Of a DNA stretch of 64,000 bases, positions 8,476 through 16,063 are shown one piece after another. The DNA is from JANQRZ01 sp965214485 (GTDB lineage: Bacteria; Bacteroidota; Rhodothermia; Rhodothermales; JANQRZ01), in contig CBDCBW010000015.1 of assembly GCA_965214485.1 (NCBI GenBank), positions 1 through 64,000 on the forward strand, in the 5' to 3' direction. A program made the translations under genes and the position numbers. Position 1 is the first letter of the stretch; every line of letters starts with the position of its first letter. Below the pieces are notes generated by a model. That model had not been told where the DNA came from and made no database searches. It saw only the letters and a program-made list of their open reading frames with translations.

Positions 8476-8510
8476 CGCGCCCGGACGGCTCCAGCAGCCG
8501 CCCGGGCGCG
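8476..8510 (+). terminator. Strong hairpin after subtilase B, possible terminator
   Basis: CGCGCCCGG (8476-8484) pairs with CCGGGCGCG (8502-8510) and an inner CGGC/GCCG. No T-run follows directly; the nearest is TTTTT at about 8534. It may therefore be Rho-assisted or only an RNA 3'-end stabiliser. Confidence 0.4.
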
Positions 8511-8672
8511 TTCGTGCGCCCGGGCCGGGCAGCCGCTCCCGGTTTTTGGATTTCGCTAGAGTGAGGGACGGTTGCTCGTAGGCCGGCCCCCGGCCTCCGC
8601 TGCGCTCAACGGTCCAACGGCCCGGGGATCCACACACGAGCAAAGGACAGCGACACTAGACGTCGCATTCGA

Positions 8673-8705
8673 GCTGAGACGCCCGAGCTAGCTGAGACGC
8701 CCGAG
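8673..8705. repeat. 15-nt direct duplication, period 18
   Basis: GCTGAGACGCCCGAG occurs at 8673 and 8691, separated by CTA. It lies in the gap between subtilases B and C, just before a second, longer tandem repeat. Confidence 0.85.
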
Positions 8706-8761
8706 TTGATAGGAGAGCCTGAGGCTTCTGCGCTGCTGCTGCTTGCGCTTGCATTGCCGAT

Positions 8762-8853
8762 CCGGGCGGGAGCGTAGCGGAGCCGGGCGGGAGCGTAGCG
8801 GAGCCGGGCGGGAGCGTAGCGGAGCCGGGCGGGAGCGTAGCGGAGCCGGGCGG
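8762..8853. repeat. 21-nt tandem repeat, four copies plus partial
   Basis: Four perfect head-to-tail copies of a 21-nt unit starting CCGGGCGGGAGC (8762, 8783, 8804, 8825) are followed by an 8-nt partial. There are no spacers, so it is not a CRISPR array. It lies in the intergenic region ahead of leader copy C. Confidence 0.95.
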
Positions 8854-8929
8854 TTTCGCTCAGCGGAGGGGAGCGGGACCAGGCCGCGCGGAGGCGCGCG
8901 ACCCGTCTCCTCGAGCACGTTCTGACCCG

Positions 8930-9253
8930 GCCCCGGTAGCTCCTACCTCCCCTGTGCCAATGCGCCGTATCCGTGTGCCTGATGAGCCGAAGTGCTATCT
9001 CAGAATGCGCCTAGCCCGCTTTAGCACTCGCCCGCCGTCGCCCTCTCGGTACGCTGAGCCGCGCTGAACCGGAGTGAGACGGGGTCTCACGACGAGTCTC
9101 GCCCTTTTTCACCGGCCTGCACCGTCGCGGGCGGTGGAGAACCCTGGCGGCTGAAGCGGGAAAGATGCCCCAGAGTGAGAAACCGGCCTTTCCGAGCTCT
9201 ACTAGGCAGCAGGCTTGCAGGTCCTTTTAGCCTACCACCAACCCGATCCAACC
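8930..9253 (+). promoter_or_regulatory. Conserved ~330-nt leader, copy C, upstream of subtilase C
   Basis: The most diverged copy. It keeps the GTGAGAC/GTCTCAC hairpin in perfect 7-bp form (9074-9090), the later GTGAGAAACC that can compete for the same strand, and the TTCACCG...CGGTGGAGAA segment. The upper part can be read as a 35-codon frame from the ATG at 8960, part of which (DEPKCYLRMRLARF) resembles the same frame in copies A and B. Confidence 0.5.
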
Positions 9254-10597
9254 ATGTTCAAACGCTCGCTCCTCACCTTAGCTGCCGTCCTGCTCCCCAC
9301 CCTCGTGGGCTGCGACAGCCTCACCGACCTAGACTCCGCGGACCCCGGTACGTCGGACGTCTCCGCAACCAGTCCGCACGACAAGCTCCGACACTGGGGC
9401 CTCGTCGAAGTCGGCTCCGACGCCACCGCCAACAAAGGCGACGGCGAAGACGCCGATTCGGTGGACTTCATCGTGACCTTTTCCCACCTCGTCGAGGACC
9501 CCGAAGAAGGAGCCAACACCATCTTCAGCGGCCACGGCGTGAAAGTGCGGACCTACTTCCGGGACTCCTTCACGGGCGTCGCCGTCAGTGTGGCCGCGGC
9601 GGCCTTTCCTGCGGTCCAGTCTCAGCTCATCCAGAGCAGCCTGGTCTCCTTCGTCGAGCCGGACATCGCTATCCGTCCTATCCTGAGCCCCAGTAACTAC
9701 GTGAGTCTGGACGCCTACGACGACACCAACGAGTACGACTTCTTCTGGCACGGCGACCAGCTTCGCCCGTGGAACGTGGACCGCGTCGGCGCTCACAACA
9801 GCTCGGCCGAGGCCGGGAATGGGCGAGGCAGCGTGGACGTAGACGTCTACGTCATCGACGGGCCGATCGACCACACGGACATCAACGTGGTCGAGCGCGT
9901 GAACCTGCTTCCTCGCTCGATGGCATCGGACGCTCCGTTCCACGGCACGCACGTCGCCGGCATCATCGGTGCCCTCGACGATGCGGACGGGATCGTCGGC
10001 GTCGCACCGGGCGCGCGCATCCACTCGCTCGAAGTCCTCAACGCCGAGGGGGCCACGACGCTCTCGACGCTGCTGAGCGCCTTCGAGGTCGTCATCGCAC
10101 GGAAGATGAAGCGGCCGGATCGCCCCCTCGTCGTCAGCATGAGCATCGGCGCGGACCTGGGGACGACCGAGCTCAACGCGCTCGATGAGGCGGTCGTGAG
10201 AGCCACCGAGATGGGGATCGTCGTCGTCGTCTCGGCCGGGAACGGAGCGTCCGACGCCTCGACGGTCTCGCCGGCCCACGCGCCGGGCGCGATCACGGTC
10301 GGAGCCACCGACGCGTACGACACCTTCGCGGCGGCCTTCTCGAACTACGGCTCGGTGGTGGACCTCTTCGCCCCCGGGAAGGACATCCTCTCGACGGTCG
10401 ACGGGGAGCGCTACGCGGTGCTGTCGGGCACGTCGATGGCCGCTCCGCACGTGGCCGGTGCCGCAGCCCTTCTGCTCTCGCACCGGCCGGACGGCACGCC
10501 CGCCCAGGTGCTCAGCGCGCTGCTCGCGGAGGCCCGGCCCGTCCACGGCGCGCCGGAGGGCACGGCAAGCGCCCGGCTCCGCGTGGCTAATTTCTAG
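9254..10597 (+). CDS. Subtilisin-like serine protease lipoprotein C (S8 family)
   Basis: The third, 447-residue tandem paralogue. Lipobox LVGC (Cys20), prodomain (SVDFIVTFSHLVEDPEEG ... VKVRTYFRDSFTGVAVSV), then an S8 domain with DVYVIDGPI, FHGTHVAG and LSGTSMAAPHV; all triad residues are intact. Its prodomain-protease linker is acidic and aromatic (YDDTNEYDFFWHG), unlike the poly-Asp and His-rich linkers of A and B. Asp in VIDGPI replaces the commoner VIDTGI context in all three copies, which marks them as one subfamily. A T-tailed terminator follows. Substrate unknown; lipoprotein anchoring points to the cell surface or periplasm. Confidence 0.9.
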   Translation: MFKRSLLTLAAVLLPTLVGCDSLTDLDSADPGTSDVSATSPHDKLRHWGLVEVGSDATANKGDGEDADSVDFIVTFSHLVEDPEEGANTIFSGHGVKVRTYFRDSFTGVAVSVAAAAFPAVQSQLIQSSLVSFVEPDIAIRPILSPSNYVSLDAYDDTNEYDFFWHGDQLRPWNVDRVGAHNSSAEAGNGRGSVDVDVYVIDGPIDHTDINVVERVNLLPRSMASDAPFHGTHVAGIIGALDDADGIVGVAPGARIHSLEVLNAEGATTLSTLLSAFEVVIARKMKRPDRPLVVSMSIGADLGTTELNALDEAVVRATEMGIVVVVSAGNGASDASTVSPAHAPGAITVGATDAYDTFAAAFSNYGSVVDLFAPGKDILSTVDGERYAVLSGTSMAAPHVAGAAALLLSHRPDGTPAQVLSALLAEARPVHGAPEGTASARLRVANF

Positions 10598-10615
10598 CGC
10601 GCGCCCCGCCGGGGC

Positions 10616-10653
10616 GACGGCCGGCAGCCTTCGGGACGGCCGGCAGCCTTCGG
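10616..10653. repeat. 19-nt tandem duplication
   Basis: GACGGCCGGCAGCCTTCGG occurs twice head to tail at 10616 and 10635, between the subtilase C stop and its terminator. Confidence 0.9.
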
Positions 10654-10695
10654 GGCGGCGGTGGGCGAGAGCCTGCCGCCGCCCGTTTCGTTTTT
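10653..10695 (+). terminator. Rho-independent terminator after subtilase C
   Basis: GGGCGGCGG (10653-10661) pairs with CCGCCGCCC (10676-10684), followed by GTTTCGTTTTT. Confidence 0.88.
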
Positions 10696-10806
10696 AACCG
10701 GACTCGGCTCCTGCTCTCGCGCTGAAGCACGGCTCCAGGCCCGGCCCAGAGAGGCACCGTATTTGTGCCCTGTCGTGCACCTCACCCTCGGCCGGCGGAC
10801 GACCCT

Positions 10807-12150
10807 GTGCTCAACTCCTCCTCTCCTACACCCGACGTTTCGGCGCTGGAACCCGAGCAGCTCCTGCGGCTGCTGGAGGTCTCGGCCTACCTCAACTCAG
10901 CGGATAACACCGGGCAGCTCCTCCCCTTCATCATCCGCACCGCCGCCGAGGTGTTGCACTGCGACGCCGCCTCGCTCCTCCTCTACGACGACGAGGCCGA
11001 GCAGCTTCGCTTCGCCGCCGCCACCGGGGCCGACCCCGAGGTCCTCGCCCACATCCCCGTCCCGCTCGAAGGCAGCATCGCGGGCACCATCTTCCGCGAG
11101 AACCGGGCCGTCCGCATCGAGAGTGCCGAGGAGGACGAGCGGCACTACGGAGGCGTGGACGAACAGGCAGACTTCCACACCCGCGACCTGCTCGGCGTCC
11201 CGATGCACGTCGAGGGCCAGGTGGTCGGCGTGCTCGAAGCCCTCAATAAGTCCCGAAGCGCCGAGACCTCGGGGTTCTCGGACGAGGACGAGATGGTGCT
11301 CTGCATCATCGCCGACCAAGCCGCCGTGGCGATCCGCACGGCGCGGCAGGTCCAGGCCCTGCGCGAGGCCCACGACCGGCTCGCCCGGATGGAGGCCATG
11401 AAAAGCCGATTCCTCACGCTCGCCTCCCACGAGCTGCGCACCCCGCTGACCGCCATCAAAGGGTTCGCCGAGATCATCAGCGAAGAGGCCGCCAACGCCG
11501 CGCCCCCGCTCGACGAGACCGCGGAGCATGCCGCCGTCATCCTCCAGGAAACCGACACGATGAGCGCCGTACTCGACGCGATGGGCGAAATGAATATGCT
11601 CCGCACCGGGGCCGACGCGTTCTCGCCTCGGCGGATGCCGGTCCAGGACGCCATCACCGCGGCCTCCGATGCCGTCTCCGACCTCGTGGCGGAGAAGCAC
11701 CTGACGCTCACGGTGCAGCCGACCGAGGCCCCGCTCTTCGTGCGCGCCGACGCCGTGAAGCTGGCGACGGCCCTGACGAACCTCCTCGACAACGCCGCGC
11801 GCTTCACCTCGAGCGGCGGGCAGATCACCCTCCGCGCCCAGGCCGAGCGCGGCGGCGTGCTCGTCGAGGTCGCAGACACCGGCTGCGGGCTCGCCGCCGA
11901 GCACCTCGACGCCGTGTTCAGCGACTTCTTCCAGGTCGAGGACGCGCTGACCCGCACCCACGGCGGCCTCGGCCTCGGCCTCACGATCGCGCGCGGGATC
12001 ATCGAGATCCACGGCGGGCGGCTGTGGGCCGAGAGCGACGGACTGAGGCAGGGAGCGACGTTCTGCCTCTGGCTCCCATCGGCCTCGCTGCAGCCTATCG
12101 CTGCAGCGCCTCCGCTGAGCGCGGACGTCGTCTCGGTTCGCGCTGCCTGA
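10807..12150 (+). CDS. GAF-domain cytoplasmic sensor histidine kinase
   Basis: A soluble histidine kinase of about 447 residues with no membrane helix. A GAF domain (about 20-175) is followed by a short coiled coil, the HisKA domain with H-box FLTLASHELRTPLTAIKGF and an ATPase domain with N-box NLLDNAARF, G1 DTGCGLA and G2 GGLGLGLTIARGI. It would autophosphorylate in response to a small ligand or light/redox cue sensed by GAF and pass phosphate to an unlinked regulator; no response regulator lies nearby. Start choice is open: GTG at 10807 gives MLNSSSPTPD..., and an earlier in-frame GTG at 10765 adds 14 Pro/Arg-rich residues. The gene stands alone after the subtilase C terminator. Confidence 0.85.
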   Translation: MLNSSSPTPDVSALEPEQLLRLLEVSAYLNSADNTGQLLPFIIRTAAEVLHCDAASLLLYDDEAEQLRFAAATGADPEVLAHIPVPLEGSIAGTIFRENRAVRIESAEEDERHYGGVDEQADFHTRDLLGVPMHVEGQVVGVLEALNKSRSAETSGFSDEDEMVLCIIADQAAVAIRTARQVQALREAHDRLARMEAMKSRFLTLASHELRTPLTAIKGFAEIISEEAANAAPPLDETAEHAAVILQETDTMSAVLDAMGEMNMLRTGADAFSPRRMPVQDAITAASDAVSDLVAEKHLTLTVQPTEAPLFVRADAVKLATALTNLLDNAARFTSSGGQITLRAQAERGGVLVEVADTGCGLAAEHLDAVFSDFFQVEDALTRTHGGLGLGLTIARGIIEIHGGRLWAESDGLRQGATFCLWLPSASLQPIAAAPPLSADVVSVRAA

Positions 12151-12295
12151 GCCCGGGCGGACCCTTGCGGAGAGTGGACGGCACGCAGGTCAGCACGTAG
12201 GTCGGTGCGCAGCAGCGCCAGGGTCTCGGCGGGGTCCGGGGTGCATCTCTGCGCCTCGATGGGCGTACCGAGGGGAACGTCTTTCCGCGCTCCTG

Positions 12296-13114
12296 ATGCC
12301 CGACACCCCGCCCTCCGGCTTTCCACCTCCGGACTCCGCTGAGGTCCCGCTGCGCCCGGCGTGGCTCAACCGGCTCGGCCTCTCGCCCGAGCGGCGCGAC
12401 TACCTCCGTCTCTCGCGCACGGCAACCTACAGCTTCCTCGCCGCGCTCCCGCTGCTCGTCGGCTATCACGCCCTCATCTTGCTGGCGAACGGCGGGCAGG
12501 CGGGCGTCCGCGTCGGAGCCGAGGTGTGGATCTCGCGGCTCCTCGCCGCCTTCGGCGCGACGGGGATGCTTGCGCTCGGCGGGGCGGTGCTGCTCGTCGG
12601 GATCGGGGTGTTCGTGTGGGAGCGGAAGAAGGACATCCCGGTCCGGCGGCGCTACCTCGGGCTGATGATCGCCGAGAGCGCGCTCTATGCGGTGCTGCTC
12701 GCGCTCACGATTGGCTGGGTCGTGGGGCTGCTCTTCGCGCTGGCCCCCGAGGTGATGGCGGCGCAGGTTGGACGGCCGGGGCGGTTCACGCTCGTGGCGC
12801 TCTCGCTCGGCGCGGGGATCTACGAGGAGTTAGTGTTCCGCGTGGTCCTCGTCGGCGGCCTCTTCCTCGCGCTGCACCGGCTGACGGCGTGGGAGCGCGG
12901 GCGCGCCTACGTGGTGGCGGCGGTCGTCGGGGCCCTCGTCTTCAGCGCGGTCCACTACGTCGGCGCGCTCGGCGACGCGTTCGCGCTGTCGTCGTTCACG
13001 TTCCGGTTCCTGTTCGGCCTCGCCCTCAACGCCGTCTTTCTGGTCCGGGGCTTCGGCATCGCCGCGTGGGCGCACGCGCTCTACGACGTGCTCGTCGTCA
13101 CGCTCCTGACTTGA
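12296..13114 (+). CDS. CPBP (Abi/RCE1-like) intramembrane metalloprotease
   Basis: A 272-residue protein with a proline-rich cytoplasmic head and about seven predicted membrane helices. The three CPBP signatures are present in order: EELVFR (EExxxR, about residue 183), FSAVHY (FxxxH, about 222) and a late HALYD motif (about 262). The family cleaves or processes prenylated or bacteriocin-type substrates inside the membrane in characterised members, but most bacterial members have no known substrate. The ATG at 12296 puts the polar head before the first helix. The next gene, a cupin remnant, starts 8 nt after its stop, which suggests the two were once cotranscribed. Confidence 0.85.
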   Translation: MPDTPPSGFPPPDSAEVPLRPAWLNRLGLSPERRDYLRLSRTATYSFLAALPLLVGYHALILLANGGQAGVRVGAEVWISRLLAAFGATGMLALGGAVLLVGIGVFVWERKKDIPVRRRYLGLMIAESALYAVLLALTIGWVVGLLFALAPEVMAAQVGRPGRFTLVALSLGAGIYEELVFRVVLVGGLFLALHRLTAWERGRAYVVAAVVGALVFSAVHYVGALGDAFALSSFTFRFLFGLALNAVFLVRGFGIAAWAHALYDVLVVTLLT

Positions 13115-13122
13115 GTGCTCTG

Positions 13123-13335
13123 ATGGAGGAAGCCAACCTCGCTGCGGCCTTTGCCTCGTTCGACGGGCGGTGGTCGCCGCGCGTGGCCGCCGAGCCGAAC
13201 GGACAGCACGTCGAGCTCGCCAAGCTCGAAGGCCCGTTCGTGTGGCACCGCCACGACGGCGAGAACGGGACGGCGAGAACGGGACGGCGAGAACGGGACG
13301 GCGAGAACGGGCCGTGCCTCCTGAAGGGCCTCTAG
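13123..13335 (+). pseudogene. Truncated cupin-domain protein
   Basis: The first ~47 codons match the N-terminus of a small cupin family (AAAFASFDGRWSPRVAAEPN, then HVELAKLEGPFVWHRHDGEN). In that family FVWHxHxxxDE leads into the metal-binding beta barrel. Here the reading instead falls into four copies of a 14-nt repeat, which drives the frame through ARTGRRERDGENG and stops at residue 70. About 60-70 residues of barrel, including the later metal ligands, are missing, so the product cannot be a working cupin. The stop lies inside the left end of the CTAG-ended element that begins at 13332, which suggests that insertion or deletion there broke the gene. Family call from recognised N-terminal sequence; truncation seen directly. 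Confidence 0.7.
13256..13311. repeat. 14-nt tandem repeat, four copies, inside broken cupin
   Basis: ACGGCGAGAACGGG is repeated perfectly at 13256, 13270, 13284 and 13298. Because 14 is not a multiple of three, each copy changes the reading frame. It marks the point where the cupin homology ends. Confidence 0.95.
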
Positions 13336-13499
13336 GCCCCGTCACGTGAATCCGGCTCCTGGCTCGGCGAGGCCCCTGAAGGGCGCTGCGGCGTTGTCCT
13401 CCTCGCCCGATGCTACGGCATCTGGCTCGTCGGACGCCTGGCCGGGTCCCTCCGGGGTCTCTCGCTCGCCGACGGACCGACTTACGTGACAGAGCCTAG
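13332..13499 (-). repeat. CTAG-ended inverted-repeat element, copy 1 (168 bp), candidate structured 3'-UTR RNA
   Basis: The left end CTAGGCCCCGTCACGTGAA and the reverse complement of the right end (13481-13499) agree at 15 of 19 positions. An inner 8-bp pair TCGGCGAG (13364-13371)/CTCGCCGA (13465-13472) nests within. The core is GTCC (13396-13399), nine nt, GATGC-TACG-GCATC, nine nt, GGAC (13432-13435). The element fills the gap between the cupin remnant and the minus-strand endonuclease gene, so it would be the 3' UTR of the latter. Three of four arm mismatches are G-U pairs in minus-strand RNA. Strand is assigned on that basis. See the second copy at 38499. Confidence 0.65.
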
Positions 13500-13502
13500 C
13501 GC

Positions 13503-14222
13503 TCAGGCGCTCACCCGCTTCTGCCCGGTCGGGCAGAGGTCGAGGACGGGGCAGCGGCGGCAGGCGGGGTTCTTCCAGAAGCAGCACCGCTGGCCGTGGA
13601 GCATGAACACCTCGTGGTGGTCGTAGACCTGCTGCGCGTCCCACCCCGGCGGCACGAGCGCCGCGAGCGCGTCGTGCGCCGGCCCCACGGGCATCGACGC
13701 GGGGACGAGGCCGAGGCGCTGGGCGACGCGGTGGTGGTGGCTGTCCACGGGCAGCGCCGGGCGGCGGAGGCGGCTGAAGAGCAGCGTTGCCGCGCTCGTC
13801 TTCGGGCCGACGCCGCTGAGGCGTTCGAGCCACGCCCGCGCCTCGGGCACCGGGCGCTCGGCGAGGAAGTCGAGCGAGAGGGTCCCGCGTTCCTCCGTGA
13901 CCGCGCGGAGCACGGCCTGGAGGCGCGGGGCCTTTTGCTCGGGCCAGGTGCACGGCGCAATCGCCGCCTGCACCTCGTCGGTAGGCGCGTCGCGGACGGT
14001 CTCCCACGTCGGGAAGCGGGCGCGGAGCTGGTCGTAGGCCCGCCCGGAGTCGCGGTTTTTGGTGCGGTGCGAGAGGAGGGCCGAGACGAGCTCGCTGAGC
14101 GGGTCCTTGTCGGAGAAGTAGGCGACTGGGCAGTCGTAGGCTGCGCACAGGCGCTCGTGCACGGCGAGGGCTTTGGCCTGCAGCGCCGGATCGGGCGGCG
14201 GCTCCGGGAACGGTAGCGACAC
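13503..14222 (-). CDS. Endonuclease III-family DNA glycosylase (HhH-GPD, 4Fe-4S)
   Basis: This 239-residue protein is a base-excision repair glycosylase/AP lyase of the Nth family. It has the helix-hairpin-helix LSGVGPKTSAATLL with catalytic Lys141, the catalytic Asp160 in PVDSHHHRVAQRLG, and a C-terminal Fe-S loop C214-X6-C221-X2-C224-X5-C230. Length matches the family (210-240). The HHH after VDS differs from the usual VDTHVFR and suggests an Nth-like subfamily rather than canonical Nth. Translation probably starts at GTG 14222, five nt after the stop of the preceding DUF3857 gene, so it is the last gene of that three-gene operon. Its 3' end abuts the CTAG-ended element. Reaction inferred from family; damaged-base preference unknown. 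Confidence 0.87.
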   Translation of the reverse strand: MSLPFPEPPPDPALQAKALAVHERLCAAYDCPVAYFSDKDPLSELVSALLSHRTKNRDSGRAYDQLRARFPTWETVRDAPTDEVQAAIAPCTWPEQKAPRLQAVLRAVTEERGTLSLDFLAERPVPEARAWLERLSGVGPKTSAATLLFSRLRRPALPVDSHHHRVAQRLGLVPASMPVGPAHDALAALVPPGWDAQQVYDHHEVFMLHGQRCCFWKNPACRRCPVLDLCPTGQKRVSA

Positions 14223-14227
14223 GGCGG

Positions 14228-16063
14228 TTACGGCCTCCGCAGGATCACCTGGGCGTCGTCGGCGCGGGTGACGGCGGCGACGAAGGTGCGGTAGGCGTCG
14301 TAGTCCTCCGGCGGCAACCGGCTCGCCTGCACCTCGACGTGCCGGACGTAGACGAGGTGCCCCTCGCCGTCCGGCTCCACGGTCATCGCGTAGCGGGCGA
14401 ACGGCGTCTCGACCTGCACCGGCTCGGGGAGCGCTTCGACTTCGTACCCCCTCGGCAGGGCGAAGCGCACGGAGTCGGTGTCGGCGAACGGATAGCCCAG
14501 CTCGACGGGCTGCGTGCGGTCCTCGAACGGCGGCGGCACCGCGCTCCACCGCTCGACGAGGTTGGGGCGGAACAGGAGGCGGCTGCCCACGCGCTGGGCG
14601 TAGCGCAGCACGGCGAAGGACGAGGCCACCTCGCCCTGGCCGGCGTCGAAGTCGAGCGACAGGTCGGCGGCTGGGAGGCCGAGGCGGCGCAGCCACCAGT
14701 CCTGCTGCTCCTGCGGCGAGCGGGCGGCGAGCGCGTTGCGGAGGCCGCTGAGCTGGTGCCCGGTGACGTGCATCGCGCTCCGCACCCGTGCCTGCCCTCC
14801 GGCCGAGAGATCGACCTCGGCCTGCCGAACCTGCGCGTTGTCCGTAGCCCCTCGGACGGGGGTGCGGACGAGCCGCCCGCTGCCCGGCTCGGTGACGAGC
14901 GTCCACCGGTCCTCGCTGCCCGCGCCGAGGCTGCCGAACGGCGCGGTCTGGCTCGTGGCCTCCAGCCAGAGGTCGCCGTCGGGGAGCGGGACGTAGAGCA
15001 CGACGTGGTTGAAGGCGTTGCGCGGAAACTCCGGCGTGAGGTCGGGCCGGCCGTGGCCGATGAGCGCGGGATAGGCGCTCACGCCCACCGCCTTGAGGAG
15101 GGCGGCGAGGTAGTTGGTGAGCGCCTTGCAGTCGCCGTAGCGGCGCTCGTGGACATAGCTGGCCGGGAACGGCTGCCACCCGCCGATCCCGAGCTGCACG
15201 CTGACGTAGCGCGTGCTCTGCTGGAGGTATTCGTAGACGAGGCGGGCGCGCTCGCGCGGGTCCTCCACCCCGTCCGTCAGCCGTTTCACCTCAGCGACGG
15301 CGTCCAGCGGCAGGTCGTCCCGCCCGGCGGCGAGGCCGTCGTACCAATGCCCGAGGCCGGCCCACGAGTCGAGCCTACCGGCGTGCCCGTCCATCTCGAA
15401 CGTGTCGGTGGTGAGGTGAAGGGCGGGGACCTGATCGTACCACGGCGGGCCGAGCGGTTCGTGGGTGGAGCCCGGGAACGTCCCGGCCCACCGGAACACC
15501 CGCCGGCCGCGTGCTTCGCTGACCTCCGGCTCGATGTCCAGCCGCTCCGCGAGGTAGCGCAGCGTCACGCCCTCCGGCACCTCGACGGTGAGCGAGGCGT
15601 GGAGCACGGGGTCCTCGCCGCGCTGGGGCCGCCACGTCGGCCAGTTGAGCAGCCCCTCGTGCTCGACCTCGTACGCCCACACTACCGTGTAGGGATAGGC
15701 GTCGTGATAGAGCCTGCCGACGCGGACGCGGCTGTCGTCGTAGAGCGAGGAGCTCGACGTCGCCGGGTTGTCCTCCACGTCGCCGCGCCCCAGCTTGCGG
15801 AGGCGCTTGCCGTCGGCGGAAAGCACCTCGCCCTCGAGCTTCCGCACGCGGCGGAACGAGTCGTACCCGAGCACGAGGGTGCCGTAGTCCTCCTGCCCCG
15901 CCGGGCCGAGGACCTGCACCTCGCGCCGCACCGACTCTTGGACCTTGCCCCGCCGGTCGAGGACGAGGCGCGTGTCGTCGCGGAGCACGACGGCACCGGA
16001 CTGCGCCGCGGCGGGCAGGGCGACGAGCAAGAGGACGAGGGCTCCCAACCACCGCTTAGTCAT
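14228..16063 (-). CDS. DUF3857 and transglutaminase-like domain exported protein
   Basis: A 611-residue exported protein: signal peptide (first ~20 residues, ending PAAAQ), a DUF3857 beta domain (about 30-200), then a transglutaminase-like core with ERRYGDCKALTNYLAALL holding the nucleophilic Cys and the His in FNHVVLYV followed by LWLEATS. The C-terminal third is beta-rich. The pairing is common in Bacteroidota secreted proteins of unknown substrate. Its ATG overlaps the stop of the upstream paralogue by 8 nt (ATGACTAA), so the two are translationally coupled. The domain call is firm; the true activity (crosslinking, hydrolysis or peptidase) is not known. Confidence 0.85.
   Translation of the reverse strand: MTKRWLGALVLLLVALPAAAQSGAVVLRDDTRLVLDRRGKVQESVRREVQVLGPAGQEDYGTLVLGYDSFRRVRKLEGEVLSADGKRLRKLGRGDVEDNPATSSSSLYDDSRVRVGRLYHDAYPYTVVWAYEVEHEGLLNWPTWRPQRGEDPVLHASLTVEVPEGVTLRYLAERLDIEPEVSEARGRRVFRWAGTFPGSTHEPLGPPWYDQVPALHLTTDTFEMDGHAGRLDSWAGLGHWYDGLAAGRDDLPLDAVAEVKRLTDGVEDPRERARLVYEYLQQSTRYVSVQLGIGGWQPFPASYVHERRYGDCKALTNYLAALLKAVGVSAYPALIGHGRPDLTPEFPRNAFNHVVLYVPLPDGDLWLEATSQTAPFGSLGAGSEDRWTLVTEPGSGRLVRTPVRGATDNAQVRQAEVDLSAGGQARVRSAMHVTGHQLSGLRNALAARSPQEQQDWWLRRLGLPAADLSLDFDAGQGEVASSFAVLRYAQRVGSRLLFRPNLVERWSAVPPPFEDRTQPVELGYPFADTDSVRFALPRGYEVEALPEPVQVETPFARYAMTVEPDGEGHLVYVRHVEVQASRLPPEDYDAYRTFVAAVTRADDAQVILRRP

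Noticed and set aside
8762..8853. CRISPR array
   Set aside because: The 21-nt units are directly adjacent with no unique spacers, and no cas gene is present in the window.
13332..13499. The CTAG element as an insertion sequence
   Set aside because: It is too short for a transposase and has no open frame of note; at most a non-autonomous element. No obvious target-site duplication beyond CTAG itself.
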